Shown here in pieces: positions 41,320-50,112 of a stretch of DNA of 50,494 nucleotides. The number at the start of each line of letters is the position of its first letter. Positions within the stretch are counted from its first letter, which is position 1. The notes below the pieces were generated by a model, which had not been told where the DNA came from, did not search any database, and worked only from the letters and a program-made list of their open reading frames with translations. The DNA is from Streptomyces sp. SID14436 (GTDB lineage: Bacteria > Actinomycetota > Actinomycetes > Streptomycetales > Streptomycetaceae): the NCBI RefSeq assembly GCF_010548465.1, contig NZ_JAAGMD010000675.1, positions 1 through 50,494 of the forward strand, in the 5' to 3' direction. Made by a program: the position numbers and the translations under genes.

Positions 41320-42606
41320 TCACCGCACGGCCGTCCCGTCCGGCCGCAGCTGCATCTGCGGACGGCCCGTCACCAGCAGCCAGGCGGGCAGCGAGGCGAA
41401 GCAGAGCAGCGCGATGATCCCCGGCGAGGAGACCAGGACGGCGGCGACGAACAGGCTCACCCAGCCCTGCCGGGTGATGGCCAGCAGCACCCCCAGCACC
41501 GCCGCGGACACCCCGACCGCCGGGTGGACCCCTGGCACCAGGGCGTGCGCGCACAGTCCGAGCGAGGTCCCGACGAACACCGCCGGAAAGATCCGCCCAC
41601 CCCGGAAGCCGCAGGACGCGGCGACGAGCAGGGCCGCCAGCTTCACCACCGTCATGACGGCGAACTCGCCCGCCGTCCAGCCGTCGGGGTCGCCCGCCAG
41701 CTCCGCGATCTCGTCCAGACCCTTGAACAGCGTCAGATGGCCGCCCACGGCCGCCAGGGCGGCCAGCACGACCCCGCCCGTCGGCAGCATCAGCATCGGG
41801 TGCCGCAGCCTCGCGAAGCCCCGGTGGACGTAGGGGAAGGCGCGCACCGCGGCCATGCCGAGCAGCGCGCCGACGGAGGCGACGGTGAGCGCGGCGAGCA
41901 GATCGGTCCAGCCGGGATGACCGAAGGAGGGCAGGTGCAGGTCGAAGTTGGGCCGGGACACCAGGGTGACGGTGAGCGCGCCCGCGGCCGCCGCGGTCAG
42001 CGGGGCGAAGACGCCGTCCCAGAGCTTCCCCTTCATGGGCTGCCCGGCCAGCGCCTCGGAGATGATCAGCGCGGCGGCCACCGGCGTCCCGAACAGCGCG
42101 CCGATCGTCGCCGCCTCCGCGAGGGCCGCCCAGCTGCGTTCCGGGGCCTGCGGGAAGGCCCGCAGCCCGGCCCAGACGGCCAGGGAGACGTTCACGGCGA
42201 TGATCGGGTTCTCGGGGCCCAGGCTCGGCCCGCCCGCCAGCATCAGGGCGGTCGCCAGCAGCAGCCCCGGCAGGGCGGCCGGCGGCAGCACGGGGGCGTC
42301 GAGTCCGGTGGTGGCGGGATCGGGACCCGCGTGCCCGGGGACCTTCCACACCACCAGCCCCACGGCGATGCCGGTGGCGACGAGCATCACGGACATCCAC
42401 AGCACGGAGTACCGGCCGACCCCGAGCGCGTCGGGCACCGTCCGCCACAGCACGTCCTGGAGCTCCCCGGCCCCGGCGTCCACCCCCACCAGCAGCAGGC
42501 TCGCCGTCACGCCCACGAGCAGCGCCGGGAGGATGGAGGGCAGCAGGGCACGGGCCGGCGTCGCCGGAGCGGTGGAGGGTGCCTCGGGGGCGCTGTCCTG
42601 GGCCAC
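41320..42606 (-). CDS. ClC-family chloride channel / ion antiporter
   Basis: A 428-aa membrane protein with about ten to twelve hydrophobic segments. GGPSLGPENP (motif GxSLGxExP, where the gating Glu lies) and FRGGRIFPAVFVG (GxFxP motif) are ClC signatures, although GREGP has become GPENP. ClC antiporters support acid-resistance by moving chloride against protons, and the next gene is glutamate decarboxylase. The GTG at 42606 is chosen since the family begins with a short cytoplasmic tail; the frame is open a further 28 codons. Confidence 0.85.
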   Translation of the reverse strand: MAQDSAPEAPSTAPATPARALLPSILPALLVGVTASLLLVGVDAGAGELQDVLWRTVPDALGVGRYSVLWMSVMLVATGIAVGLVVWKVPGHAGPDPATTGLDAPVLPPAALPGLLLATALMLAGGPSLGPENPIIAVNVSLAVWAGLRAFPQAPERSWAALAEAATIGALFGTPVAAALIISEALAGQPMKGKLWDGVFAPLTAAAAGALTVTLVSRPNFDLHLPSFGHPGWTDLLAALTVASVGALLGMAAVRAFPYVHRGFARLRHPMLMLPTGGVVLAALAAVGGHLTLFKGLDEIAELAGDPDGWTAGEFAVMTVVKLAALLVAASCGFRGGRIFPAVFVGTSLGLCAHALVPGVHPAVGVSAAVLGVLLAITRQGWVSLFVAAVLVSSPGIIALLCFASLPAWLLVTGRPQMQLRPDGTAVR

Positions 42607-42679
42607 GCCGACACGATAGACGGGTGAAAGCCGCAAAACGTGACGAAACGGGCGTCTTGCACGGGGCGGACGCACCGGC

Positions 42680-42710
42680 TTGCACCTCACCCGACGTGAG
42701 GAACCAGTCT
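42680..42710 (+). promoter_or_regulatory. tipA promoter (MerR-type, 19-bp spacer)
   Basis: TTGCAC (-35), 19 bp, CAGTCT (-10). The spacer carries the inverted repeat CCTCAC/GTGAGG. This closely resembles the well-known thiostrepton-induced ptipA of Streptomyces lividans. TipAL binding to the repeat is established for that promoter. Confidence 0.9.
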
Positions 42711-42737
42711 GGAGCGCGTACCGAGAAGGGAGCGGAA

Positions 42738-43499
42738 GTGAGCTACTCCGTGGGACAGGTCGCCGGATTCGCCGGGGTCACCGTGCGCACGCTGCACCAC
42801 TACGACGAGATCGGCCTGCTCGCCCCGAGCGGGCGCAGTCACGCGGGTCACCGGCGCTACAGCGACGCCGACCTCGACCGGCTGCAGCAGATCCTGTTCT
42901 ACCGGGAGCTCGGCTTCCCGCTCGACGAGGTCGCCACCCTGCTCGACGACCCGGACGCGGACCCGCGCGCGCACCTGCGCCGCCAGCACGAGCTGCTGTC
43001 CGGCCGGATCGAGAAGCTGCAGAAGATGGCGGCGGCCGTGGAGCACGCCATGGAGGCACACCGCATGGGCATCAACCTCACGCCCGAGGAGAAGTTCGAG
43101 GTCTTCGGGGACCACGACCCCGAGCAGTACGAGGAGGAGGTGCGGGATCGCTGGGGCGGCACCGACGCCTACCGCCAGTCCAAGGAACGGGCCGCCTCCT
43201 ACACCAAGGAGGACTGGCTGCGCATCCAGCGCGAGGGCGACGAGCTCACCCGGCGCTTCGTGGCCCTCATGGAGGCCGGTGAACCGGCCGACTCCGAGGC
43301 GGCGATGGACATCGCCGAGGACCACCGCCGGTGGATGTCGCGCAACCACTACGACTGCGACCACGAGATGCACACGTGCATCGGCGAGATGTACGTCTCG
43401 GACGAGCGGTTCACGCGGTCCATCGACCGGGCCCGGCCCGGGCTCGCCGCCTACGAGCGGGACGCGATCCTCGCCAACGCCCTCCGGCACACCCCCTGA
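42738..43499 (+). CDS. tipA: TipAL, thiopeptide-responsive MerR-family activator
   Basis: A 253-aa regulator, the exact length known for TipAL. The MerR wHTH (YSVGQVAGFAGVTVRTLHHYDEIGLLAPSGRS) fills 1-75, a coiled coil follows to about 108, and the TipAS thiopeptide-binding domain begins at Met110 (GINLTPEEKFEVFGDHDPEQYEEEV). TipAL activates its own promoter after covalently binding thiostrepton-like peptides; the conserved Cys needed for this is likely the one in HMC-like DHEMHTCIGEMY. GTG 42738 has GGGAGCGG upstream. It is divergent from the ClC gene. Confidence 0.95.
   Translation: MSYSVGQVAGFAGVTVRTLHHYDEIGLLAPSGRSHAGHRRYSDADLDRLQQILFYRELGFPLDEVATLLDDPDADPRAHLRRQHELLSGRIEKLQKMAAAVEHAMEAHRMGINLTPEEKFEVFGDHDPEQYEEEVRDRWGGTDAYRQSKERAASYTKEDWLRIQREGDELTRRFVALMEAGEPADSEAAMDIAEDHRRWMSRNHYDCDHEMHTCIGEMYVSDERFTRSIDRARPGLAAYERDAILANALRHTP
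43065..43499 (+). CDS. tipA: TipAS, internal translation product of tipA
   Basis: In-frame ATG 43065 follows GGAGG at a good distance and begins MGINLTPEEKF. The product is 144 aa, the size known for TipAS, the antibiotic-sequestering domain made in excess over TipAL. That the internal start is used here is inferred from this conservation. Confidence 0.8.
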   Translation: MGINLTPEEKFEVFGDHDPEQYEEEVRDRWGGTDAYRQSKERAASYTKEDWLRIQREGDELTRRFVALMEAGEPADSEAAMDIAEDHRRWMSRNHYDCDHEMHTCIGEMYVSDERFTRSIDRARPGLAAYERDAILANALRHTP

Positions 43500-43545
43500 G
43501 CACCGGGTCCGGGGCCGGCGCGGCGCCCTGAGGGGGCCGGCGAAA

Positions 43546-43574
43546 GCCCCGGGGGTCCGCAAGGAACCCGGGGC
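43546..43574 (+). terminator. Hairpin after tipA
   Basis: GCCCCGGG pairs with CCCGGGGC around a 13-nt loop, 46 bp after the tipA stop. Confidence 0.6.
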
Positions 43575-43656
43575 AGGGCCGCCGCGTTGAGACAACGTTG
43601 GTACTTTGGGCGCGCCGCCCGGCCCCCTCACCTCAGAAGCCAGGAGCCCCAGCCCC

Positions 43657-44652
43657 GTGACGACCCTTGCGCTCGGCCCCGAGTGGCTGAGCCCGGACTA
43701 CTTGATCAGTACGTTCAGCCTGCCCGGCATCCTGCTGATCGTCTTCGCCGAGTCCGGTCTCTTCGCCTTCCTGCCCGGTGACTCCCTGCTGTTCACGGCG
43801 GGCCTCTTCGTAGCCGAGGGCACCTACATCAGTCAGCCGCTGTGGCTGGTGTGCACGCTGATCGTGCTGGCCGCGGTCATCGGTGACCAGGTCGGCTACA
43901 TGATCGGCAAGTTCTTCGGGCCGAAGCTGTTCAACCGCCCCAACTCCAAGCTCTTCAAACAGGAGAACCTGGAGAAGGCCCACGAGTTCATGGAGAAGTA
44001 CGGCCCCAAGGCGATCGTCCTGGCCCGCTTCGTGCCGATCGTGCGGACCTTCGCCCCGATCGTGGCCGGCGCCGGCCGGATGAAGTACCGCACCTTCGTG
44101 ACGTACAACATCGTCGGCGGCATCCTGTGGGGCTGCGGCGTCACCATGGCGGGCTACTGGCTCGGCCAGATCGACGTGATCAAGGAGAACGTGGAGCCGA
44201 TCCTCGTCCTGATCGTCTTCCTCTCCGTGGTCCCGATCATCGTCGAGTACCTGCGCGAGCGGGCCAAGAAGAAGCGCGCCGCGGCCGAGGAGGATCCGGC
44301 CGCCGCACAGCACCCCCAGGTGCCGCCCATGGACGACGCCACGACCCAGCTGCGCCGCATCGCCCCCGACGACCGCGGCCCCCAGCAGACGGCCCCGCAC
44401 GCCCCCCGCACCCAGCAGGCCGCGCCCGGTCCCTACGGCGGCCCGGCCCACGGCAGCGCTCCCCACGGCAACGCTCCCTACGGAGGCGGGCCCTACGGCA
44501 ACCAGCCGCCCCAGGGCCACCAGGGCGCGTCGCCGCAGCAGGCCCCGCAGCCGTACGGCAACGGGCAGTACCCGCCGCAGAACCACCCGGGCCAGGCACC
44601 CGGCCAGGGGCACGGACAGCGCCCCCAGCAGCCGTACAACCAGGGCTACTGA
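43657..44652 (+). CDS. DedA-family membrane protein
   Basis: A 331-aa protein. The DedA/SNARE-associated core occupies about 10-215, with ESGLFAFLPGDSLLFTAG and the ARFVPIVRTFAPIVAGAGRM motif (Arg residues essential in the family) and several membrane segments. DedA proteins are thought to flip lipid carriers such as undecaprenyl phosphate. The last 100 residues are a Pro/Gln/Gly/His-rich tail, likely disordered and cytoplasmic, not in E. coli homologues. GTG 43657 fits the family N-terminus. Confidence 0.92.
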   Translation: MTTLALGPEWLSPDYLISTFSLPGILLIVFAESGLFAFLPGDSLLFTAGLFVAEGTYISQPLWLVCTLIVLAAVIGDQVGYMIGKFFGPKLFNRPNSKLFKQENLEKAHEFMEKYGPKAIVLARFVPIVRTFAPIVAGAGRMKYRTFVTYNIVGGILWGCGVTMAGYWLGQIDVIKENVEPILVLIVFLSVVPIIVEYLRERAKKKRAAAEEDPAAAQHPQVPPMDDATTQLRRIAPDDRGPQQTAPHAPRTQQAAPGPYGGPAHGSAPHGNAPYGGGPYGNQPPQGHQGASPQQAPQPYGNGQYPPQNHPGQAPGQGHGQRPQQPYNQGY

Positions 44653-44676
44653 GCCCCGGCCGGACGCGGGGCAGGA

Positions 44677-46383
44677 TCAGAAGCCCCGCGTCCGCTTCGC
44701 CGCCCTGCGCTTCTCCGCGGAGCCGATCCGCAGGAAGAGCCGCGAGATCTCCGCACCGAGGTTCACCCCGATCGCGATGGCCATGGCGAGCGCCACGGCC
44801 TTCGTGAGGGACGCCAGCCCGGTGTCGACCTCGTTCTGCGCGATGGCCAGCAGACCGAAGTAGGTCGCGGAACCGGGCAGCAGCGGGCCGATCGCCGCCG
44901 TCGTGTAGGGCAGTGCCGACGCGAACCGGTAGCGGGACAGCAGCTGCCCGAACAGGCCCACCACCCCGGCCGCCACGGCCGTGGACGCCACCGGCGAGAT
45001 GCCGCCCGTGTGGTGCATCGCGCCGTACACCACCCAGGCCACCCCGCCGTTGAGGGTCACCGCCAGCACCGTCGCGCGTTCCTGCTGGAGCAGCACGGCG
45101 AAGGCCAGGGACAGCATCATCGACGCGGCGATCTGGATCAGCGGCCGCTCCTCCAGGCCGAGCTTCGCGTCCGGGTTCAGCCCGGCGCCCAGCTGCACGC
45201 CGAAGTACAGCACCACCAGCACGCCGGCGACGATGCCGACGAAGAAGTACAGGACCTCCAGCAGCCGGGCGGAGGCGGTGATGTAGAAGCCCGTCAGGCC
45301 GTCCTGCACGCCGGCCACCAGGGCCCGCCCGGGCAGCAGCGCGAACAGCCCACCGGTGATCACCGCGGACGCCTTCACGTTCACGTGGGCGAGGGTGAGC
45401 GCGACCCCGATCGCCGCCGGGGGCATCGCGGCCACGGTGAACTGGTAGAACTCCGGCAGCCCGCGCCCGGCGCACAGCCAGGCCAGCCGGTCGCCGAGCA
45501 TGGCGCCGATCGCGGCGGCGACGAACACCAGGAAGCCACCGCCGACGAGCACCGACGCGGATCCGGCGAGCAGCCCGCTCGCCGCGGTCAGGGCCCAGCC
45601 GGGGTAGGGGTGCCGGTTGCGGCGGATCTCCGCCAGCCGCCGGTAGGCCTCCTCCAGGGACACGTGCGTCTCGTCGTCGCTGAGGTCGTCCACCAGCTGG
45701 TAGACGGCCGCCAGCCGGGTGTAGTCGGTGCCCCGGCGGCGCACCGTGCGGGAGGCGGTCACGGGGTCGTCCACGAGGGACGGCTGGTGGGAGATCGACA
45801 GCAGGGTGAACGTGACGTTCGGCTCGCAGCGGTCCAGGCCGTAGGAGCGGCACACGGCGAACATCGCCGCCTCCACGTCCTCGGCCCCCTCACCGCCCGC
45901 GAGCAGCAGCTCCCCGATACGCAGCGTCAGGTCGAGCACGCGCGGCACGGCCGGGCCGCTCTCGTCGTCCGGCCGCTGCAGGGGCTCGGGTGCCGGGCGC
46001 TCGGTCACCGGCATGCGCAGCATCGTGCGCATCCGGTCCTGCCAGGGCACGTCCTTGAGGCTGACGACGGGGACCCCGCTGGGCGGGGTGAAGACCGGCG
46101 GCGCCTGCCGGGCGCGGTAGGTGCTCGGCGGATTGAACGCCGACCCCTCCGTGTCGGCCGGCGGCTGCGGCGTCACGTCCAGGCCCGTCGGCAGGGCGAA
46201 CTCGGACGTGGCCTCCGACTCCGTCCCCGTCCGGCCCGCCTTCGGCACGGCCAGCCCCTCGGGAACGGCGAACTCGCTGGTCGTCGACGACTCCGGCTCG
46301 GCCGGCACCCCCCGCCCCGAAGGGGGGAGGAAACCACTCCTCGCCTCGTCCGACTGCGGCTTGCGGTCCTCCGCGTCCCTCAC
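44677..46383 (-). CDS. Threonine/serine exporter family protein (ThrE, DUF1212)
   Basis: A 568-aa membrane protein. The first 140 residues are a polar, likely cytoplasmic tail. DUF1212 then starts at VLDLTLRIGELLLAGGEGAEDVEAAMFAVCRSYGL, followed by about ten hydrophobic segments, of which the later ones form the ThrE_2 part. In Corynebacterium the relative ThrE exports threonine and serine. Substrate here is inferred. The ATG at 46383 gives a short MRDAEDRK start. Convergent with the DedA gene (24 bp apart). Confidence 0.9.
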   Translation of the reverse strand: MRDAEDRKPQSDEARSGFLPPSGRGVPAEPESSTTSEFAVPEGLAVPKAGRTGTESEATSEFALPTGLDVTPQPPADTEGSAFNPPSTYRARQAPPVFTPPSGVPVVSLKDVPWQDRMRTMLRMPVTERPAPEPLQRPDDESGPAVPRVLDLTLRIGELLLAGGEGAEDVEAAMFAVCRSYGLDRCEPNVTFTLLSISHQPSLVDDPVTASRTVRRRGTDYTRLAAVYQLVDDLSDDETHVSLEEAYRRLAEIRRNRHPYPGWALTAASGLLAGSASVLVGGGFLVFVAAAIGAMLGDRLAWLCAGRGLPEFYQFTVAAMPPAAIGVALTLAHVNVKASAVITGGLFALLPGRALVAGVQDGLTGFYITASARLLEVLYFFVGIVAGVLVVLYFGVQLGAGLNPDAKLGLEERPLIQIAASMMLSLAFAVLLQQERATVLAVTLNGGVAWVVYGAMHHTGGISPVASTAVAAGVVGLFGQLLSRYRFASALPYTTAAIGPLLPGSATYFGLLAIAQNEVDTGLASLTKAVALAMAIAIGVNLGAEISRLFLRIGSAEKRRAAKRTRGF

Positions 46384-46457
46384 GTGTGCAGCGCTCCCTG
46401 TACGACACCGTCCGTAAGCCTGCCCCGTAGGTCCTCAGTATGCGCACGGACACACCA

Positions 46458-46487
46458 ACGGGCCGCACGCAAGGGCGTACGGCCCGT
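46458..46487 (-). terminator. Terminator of ppa
   Basis: ACGGGCCG pairs with CGGCCCGT, with an inner ACGC/GCGT helix, 22 bp after the ppa stop on the minus strand. Confidence 0.7.
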
Positions 46488-46508
46488 CGGACGACGAAAG
46501 GCGGGAGC

Positions 46509-47000
46509 TCAGTGGCCGCCCTGCTCCTCGAAGCGCTTGTAGGACCGCTCGATCTCGGCCTCGGCGTCCGTGCGGCCCACCCAGTTGGCCCCCTCGACCG
46601 ACTTGCCCGGCTCCAGGTCCTTGTAGACCTCGAAGAAGTGCTGGATCTCCAGGCGGTCGAACTCCGACACGTGGTGGATGTCGCGCAGGTGCTCCACGCG
46701 CGGGTCCGTCGACGGCACGCACAGCAGCTTGTCGTCGCCACCGGCCTCGTCCGTCATCCGGAACATGCCGATCGCACGGCAGCGGATCAGACAGCCCGGG
46801 AACGTCGGCTCGTCCAGGATGACCAGCGCGTCCAGCGGGTCGCCGTCCTCGCCGAGGGTGTTCTCGACGAAGCCGTAGTCGGTCGGGTAGGCGGTCGAGG
46901 TGAAGAGTCGACGGTCCAGGCGGATCCGACCCGTCTCGTGATCCACCTCGTACTTGTTCCGCGAACCCTTCGGGATCTCGATCGTGACGTCGAACTCCAC
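46509..47000 (-). CDS. ppa: Inorganic pyrophosphatase (family I)
   Basis: A 163-aa soluble Mg-dependent enzyme splitting pyrophosphate to phosphate and so driving biosynthesis. The active-site features are all visible: [13 protein letters not shown] near the start, AYPTDYGF, the signature [11 protein letters not shown] (Asp triad) and [19 protein letters not shown] 47000 has GGAGG 8 nt upstream; the longer frame adds only a weak start. Divergent from dacB, as in other Streptomyces. Confidence 0.97.
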   Translation of the reverse strand: MEFDVTIEIPKGSRNKYEVDHETGRIRLDRRLFTSTAYPTDYGFVENTLGEDGDPLDALVILDEPTFPGCLIRCRAIGMFRMTDEAGGDDKLLCVPSTDPRVEHLRDIHHVSEFDRLEIQHFFEVYKDLEPGKSVEGANWVGRTDAEAEIERSYKRFEEQGGH

Positions 47001-47079
47001 CGGTGGCTCCTCCATGATCAACACATAGTTCTGGTGGTTAAGTGTCCCTCACGCAGATGTGTGATCGCGAAAGGGGCTG

Positions 47080-48705
47080 GTGGTCGTGCCAGAGCTGAGG
47101 CCTTGGCGGGCCGCGAGACCGCACGTCGTGCGGATCGCGGGTGCCGTACGACCGCGGATGACACGGGCGGCGGCCGCCGTACGACCGCGTCTCACGCGCG
47201 TCGTCGCCGCCGCCACACCGCGCCTGACGCGCTCGAACCGGCCGGGATCGCCGCAGGTCGCGCGGGTCACACGGCCGAGGACCTGGCAGTTCACCGCCAC
47301 CGCCGCCACCGCCGGTCTGGCGCTGGCCGCCGGGGTGGTGACCGCCGCGGGCCCCTGGGACTCCACCGGCCAGCGTACGGCGGAGCGGGACCGCGCCGTG
47401 GCCCTGCAAGCCGCGCGTGGCACAGATCACGGAGCTCCGCGCGGCAACGCCGGCACCCCGCCCCGCGGGCCCGACGCGCGGCCCGGTGCCGCCTCCGTGC
47501 TCGCCGGGCTCGGCGGCACCGCCACCACCGGCCGCCCGGCACCCACCGGCAAGGCGCTCACCACCGTCCTCGGCCCGCTCCTCAAGGACCCGGTCCTGGG
47601 CCGGACCTCGGCCGCCGTCGTCGACGTGGCCACCGGCAAGCGCCTGTACGGCAGCGGCTCCGGCGACGCCCTGACGCCCGCCTCCACCACCAAGATCGCC
47701 ACGGCGGTGGCCGCGCTGTCCGCGCTCGGCGCCGACCACCGCCTCACCACCCGCGCCGCCTACGAACCCGACACGAAAGAGGTCGTCCTGGTCGGCGGCG
47801 GCGACCCCACCCTCACCGCCCGCAAGGACGCCCGGGGCTCGGCCAGCCTGCGCGACCTCGCCGCCCGCACCGCCGCTGCCCTGGCCCGGCGCGGTGTGCG
47901 CGAGGTGACCCTCTCCTACGACACCACCCTGTACAGCGGGCCTGAGATCCACCCGATCGGGGTCAACGGCAACCTCGCCGAGGTCGGCCCCCTGATGGCC
48001 GACGAGGCCCGCACCGACGACTCCAGCAGCGGCCCGGTCCGCCGCATCCCCGACCCGGCCCCGGACGCCGCCCGGAAGTTCGGCGGCTTCCTCGCCGACC
48101 ACGGCATCAAGGCGTCACCGCCCGGCCCGTCGAAGTCGACGACCCGCGCCAGCACCCTCGCCACCGTCTCCTCGCCCCCGCTGTCCGTCCTCGCCGAGCG
48201 CATGCTGACCAACAGCGACAACGACATCGCCGAGGCCCTCGCCCGCCACACCGCGCTCGCCACCGGCCGGCCCGCCGACTTCGACGGAGCCGGTGCGGCC
48301 GTCACCGCACAGCTCAAGAAGCTGGGGCTGCCCGTGAAAGGCGCCGTCTTCAAGGACGGCAGCGGTCTCGACCGCCGCGACCGGCTCTCCGCCGACCTGC
48401 TCACCGCCCTGCTGGTGAAGGCCGGCGAACCCGCCCACCCCGAGCTGCGCCCCGCCCTCACCGGGCTGCCGGTGGCCGGTTTCACCGGCACCCTCACCGG
48501 CCGCTACGCCGACGGCGCGGCCGGCGTCGTCCGGGCCAAGACGGGCACCCTCACCGGCGTCAACGCCCTGGCGGGCACTGTCGTCGACCGGGACGGACGG
48601 CTGCTGGCCTTCGCCTTCCTGGCGAGCGGCACCACCGGCCAGAGCGCCGCCGAGACCGTCCTCGACAAGGCGGCCACGGCGCTCGCCTCCTGCGGCTGCC
48701 GGTGA
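47080..48705 (+). CDS. dacB: D-alanyl-D-alanine carboxypeptidase/endopeptidase (PBP4 family)
   Basis: A 541-aa class C penicillin-binding protein that trims peptidoglycan peptides outside the membrane. SxxK is ASTTK (Ser202-Lys205), SxN is NSDN in LTNSDNDIAEALARH, and KTG is in VRAKTGTLTG. The hydrophobic export segment is at about 71-91 (FTATAATAGLALAAGVVTAAG). The cytoplasmic N-terminal 70 residues are unusual, with repeated RPRLTR units. GTG 47080 or GTG 47086 is possible; the latter lies better behind AAGGGG. Next to ppa and the metalloprotease, as usual. Confidence 0.94.
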   Translation: MVVPELRPWRAARPHVVRIAGAVRPRMTRAAAAVRPRLTRVVAAATPRLTRSNRPGSPQVARVTRPRTWQFTATAATAGLALAAGVVTAAGPWDSTGQRTAERDRAVALQAARGTDHGAPRGNAGTPPRGPDARPGAASVLAGLGGTATTGRPAPTGKALTTVLGPLLKDPVLGRTSAAVVDVATGKRLYGSGSGDALTPASTTKIATAVAALSALGADHRLTTRAAYEPDTKEVVLVGGGDPTLTARKDARGSASLRDLAARTAAALARRGVREVTLSYDTTLYSGPEIHPIGVNGNLAEVGPLMADEARTDDSSSGPVRRIPDPAPDAARKFGGFLADHGIKASPPGPSKSTTRASTLATVSSPPLSVLAERMLTNSDNDIAEALARHTALATGRPADFDGAGAAVTAQLKKLGLPVKGAVFKDGSGLDRRDRLSADLLTALLVKAGEPAHPELRPALTGLPVAGFTGTLTGRYADGAAGVVRAKTGTLTGVNALAGTVVDRDGRLLAFAFLASGTTGQSAAETVLDKAATALASCGCR

Positions 48706-48794
48706 CCGCCGGGCGCCCGGCACCCGCGCGGGTACGGCCGTTCCGCCGACTCGCCGCCCTGCCGTCGGCCGTGCCCCTCACGTACCGTTGACCC

Positions 48795-49928
48795 ATGACG
48801 AGCATCGGTGGTGCTGCCTCTTCCGGGATGGTCGACTGGAATCTCGCGGTCGCGACCGCGACCCGGCTCATGCGGCCGGGCCCCGACGTGACCCGCGACG
48901 AGGCCCGGGCCGTTGTCGCGGAGCTGCGCCGGCACGCGAAGTCCTCGGAGGAACACGTCCGGGGCTTCACCCGGCTCGGCACCGAGGAGACCCACGACAC
49001 CCCTGTCCTCGTCGTCGACCGCCCCGGCTGGGTCCGGGCCAACGTCGCCGGCTTCCGTGAACTGCTCAAACCCCTCCTGGACAAGATGCAGGAGCGGCGC
49101 GGCAGCAACCCGGGCAACGCGGTGCTCGGCGCCGTCGGCGGCAAGGTCACCGGCGTCGAACTGGGCGTCCTGCTGTCCTTCCTCGCCTCCCGCGTCCTCG
49201 GCCAGTACGAGACCTTCGCCCCCGCCTCCCGCGACCTCCCCGCGGGCGAGAACGGCGGCGGCCGGCTGCTGCTCGTCGCCCCCAACGTCGTCCACGTCGA
49301 ACGCGAACTCGACGTCGACCCGCACGACTTCCGCCTCTGGGTGTGCCTGCACGAGGAGACCCACCGCACCCAGTTCACCGCCGTGCCCTGGCTGCGCGAC
49401 CACCTCGAGGGCGAGATCCAGTCGTTCCTCGGGGAAACCGACGTCGACCCCATGACCGTGCTGGAACGTCTCCGCGAGGCGGCGCAGACCCTCGTCGGCG
49501 GCCGTCCGGAGGGCGAGGAGGACGACGGCGGGCGCTCCCTGGTGGAGATCGTGCAGACCCCGGCCCAGCGCGAGATCCTCGGCCGCCTCACCGCGGTGAT
49601 GTCCCTGCTGGAGGGCCACGCCGACTTCGTGATGGACGGCGTGGGGCCCGAGGTGGTGCCGAGCGTCGCGGAGATCCGGGAGAAGTTCCAGCAGCGCCGC
49701 GCCAAGGGCGCCTCGCGGCTGGACCTGGCCCTGCGCAAGCTGCTCGGCCTGGACGCCAAGCTGCGCCAGTACCGCGACGGGGAGCGGTTCGTGCGCGCCG
49801 TCGTCGAGGAGGTCGGCATGGACGGTTTCAACCACGTGTGGACGTCGCCCAACACCCTGCCCACCAAAGCGGAGATCGCCGCCCCGGCGGACTGGATCGC
49901 GCGGGTGCACCGCAAGCCGGAGGCGTGA
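48795..49928 (+). CDS. Zinc-dependent metalloprotease (DUF2342 family)
   Basis: A 377-aa protein of an actinobacterial family conserved between dacB and tilS. The metal motif HEETH (186-190) is in LHEETHRTQF, and the later EGHADFVMD gives the third ligand region. A helical N-terminus precedes it. In some actinobacteria this family is annotated as F420-biosynthesis associated, without proof. No signal peptide is seen, so it is cytoplasmic. ATG 48795 begins MTSIGGAASSGMVDW. Confidence 0.92.
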   Translation: MTSIGGAASSGMVDWNLAVATATRLMRPGPDVTRDEARAVVAELRRHAKSSEEHVRGFTRLGTEETHDTPVLVVDRPGWVRANVAGFRELLKPLLDKMQERRGSNPGNAVLGAVGGKVTGVELGVLLSFLASRVLGQYETFAPASRDLPAGENGGGRLLLVAPNVVHVERELDVDPHDFRLWVCLHEETHRTQFTAVPWLRDHLEGEIQSFLGETDVDPMTVLERLREAAQTLVGGRPEGEEDDGGRSLVEIVQTPAQREILGRLTAVMSLLEGHADFVMDGVGPEVVPSVAEIREKFQQRRAKGASRLDLALRKLLGLDAKLRQYRDGERFVRAVVEEVGMDGFNHVWTSPNTLPTKAEIAAPADWIARVHRKPEA

Positions 49929-50112
49929 GTTCCGTTCGCTGGTGACGCCGGGGTGACGGCAGAGGGACGCCGGTCCAATCACCCGTCCGAGGGACCGTGT
50001 GTCATGGGTAGGCGTGCAATGCTCGGGGAACGCCCCGGTTCTGTCACCATCTACACACTCTGAGTGACCGATCTCGGGTTCACCCCCCGAACCTTCCTGA
50101 AGGGAACCGGAC

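Noticed and set aside
39793..42627. 944-codon plus-strand frame
   Set aside because: Antisense shadow over gadB and the ClC gene, both of which have catalytic motifs.
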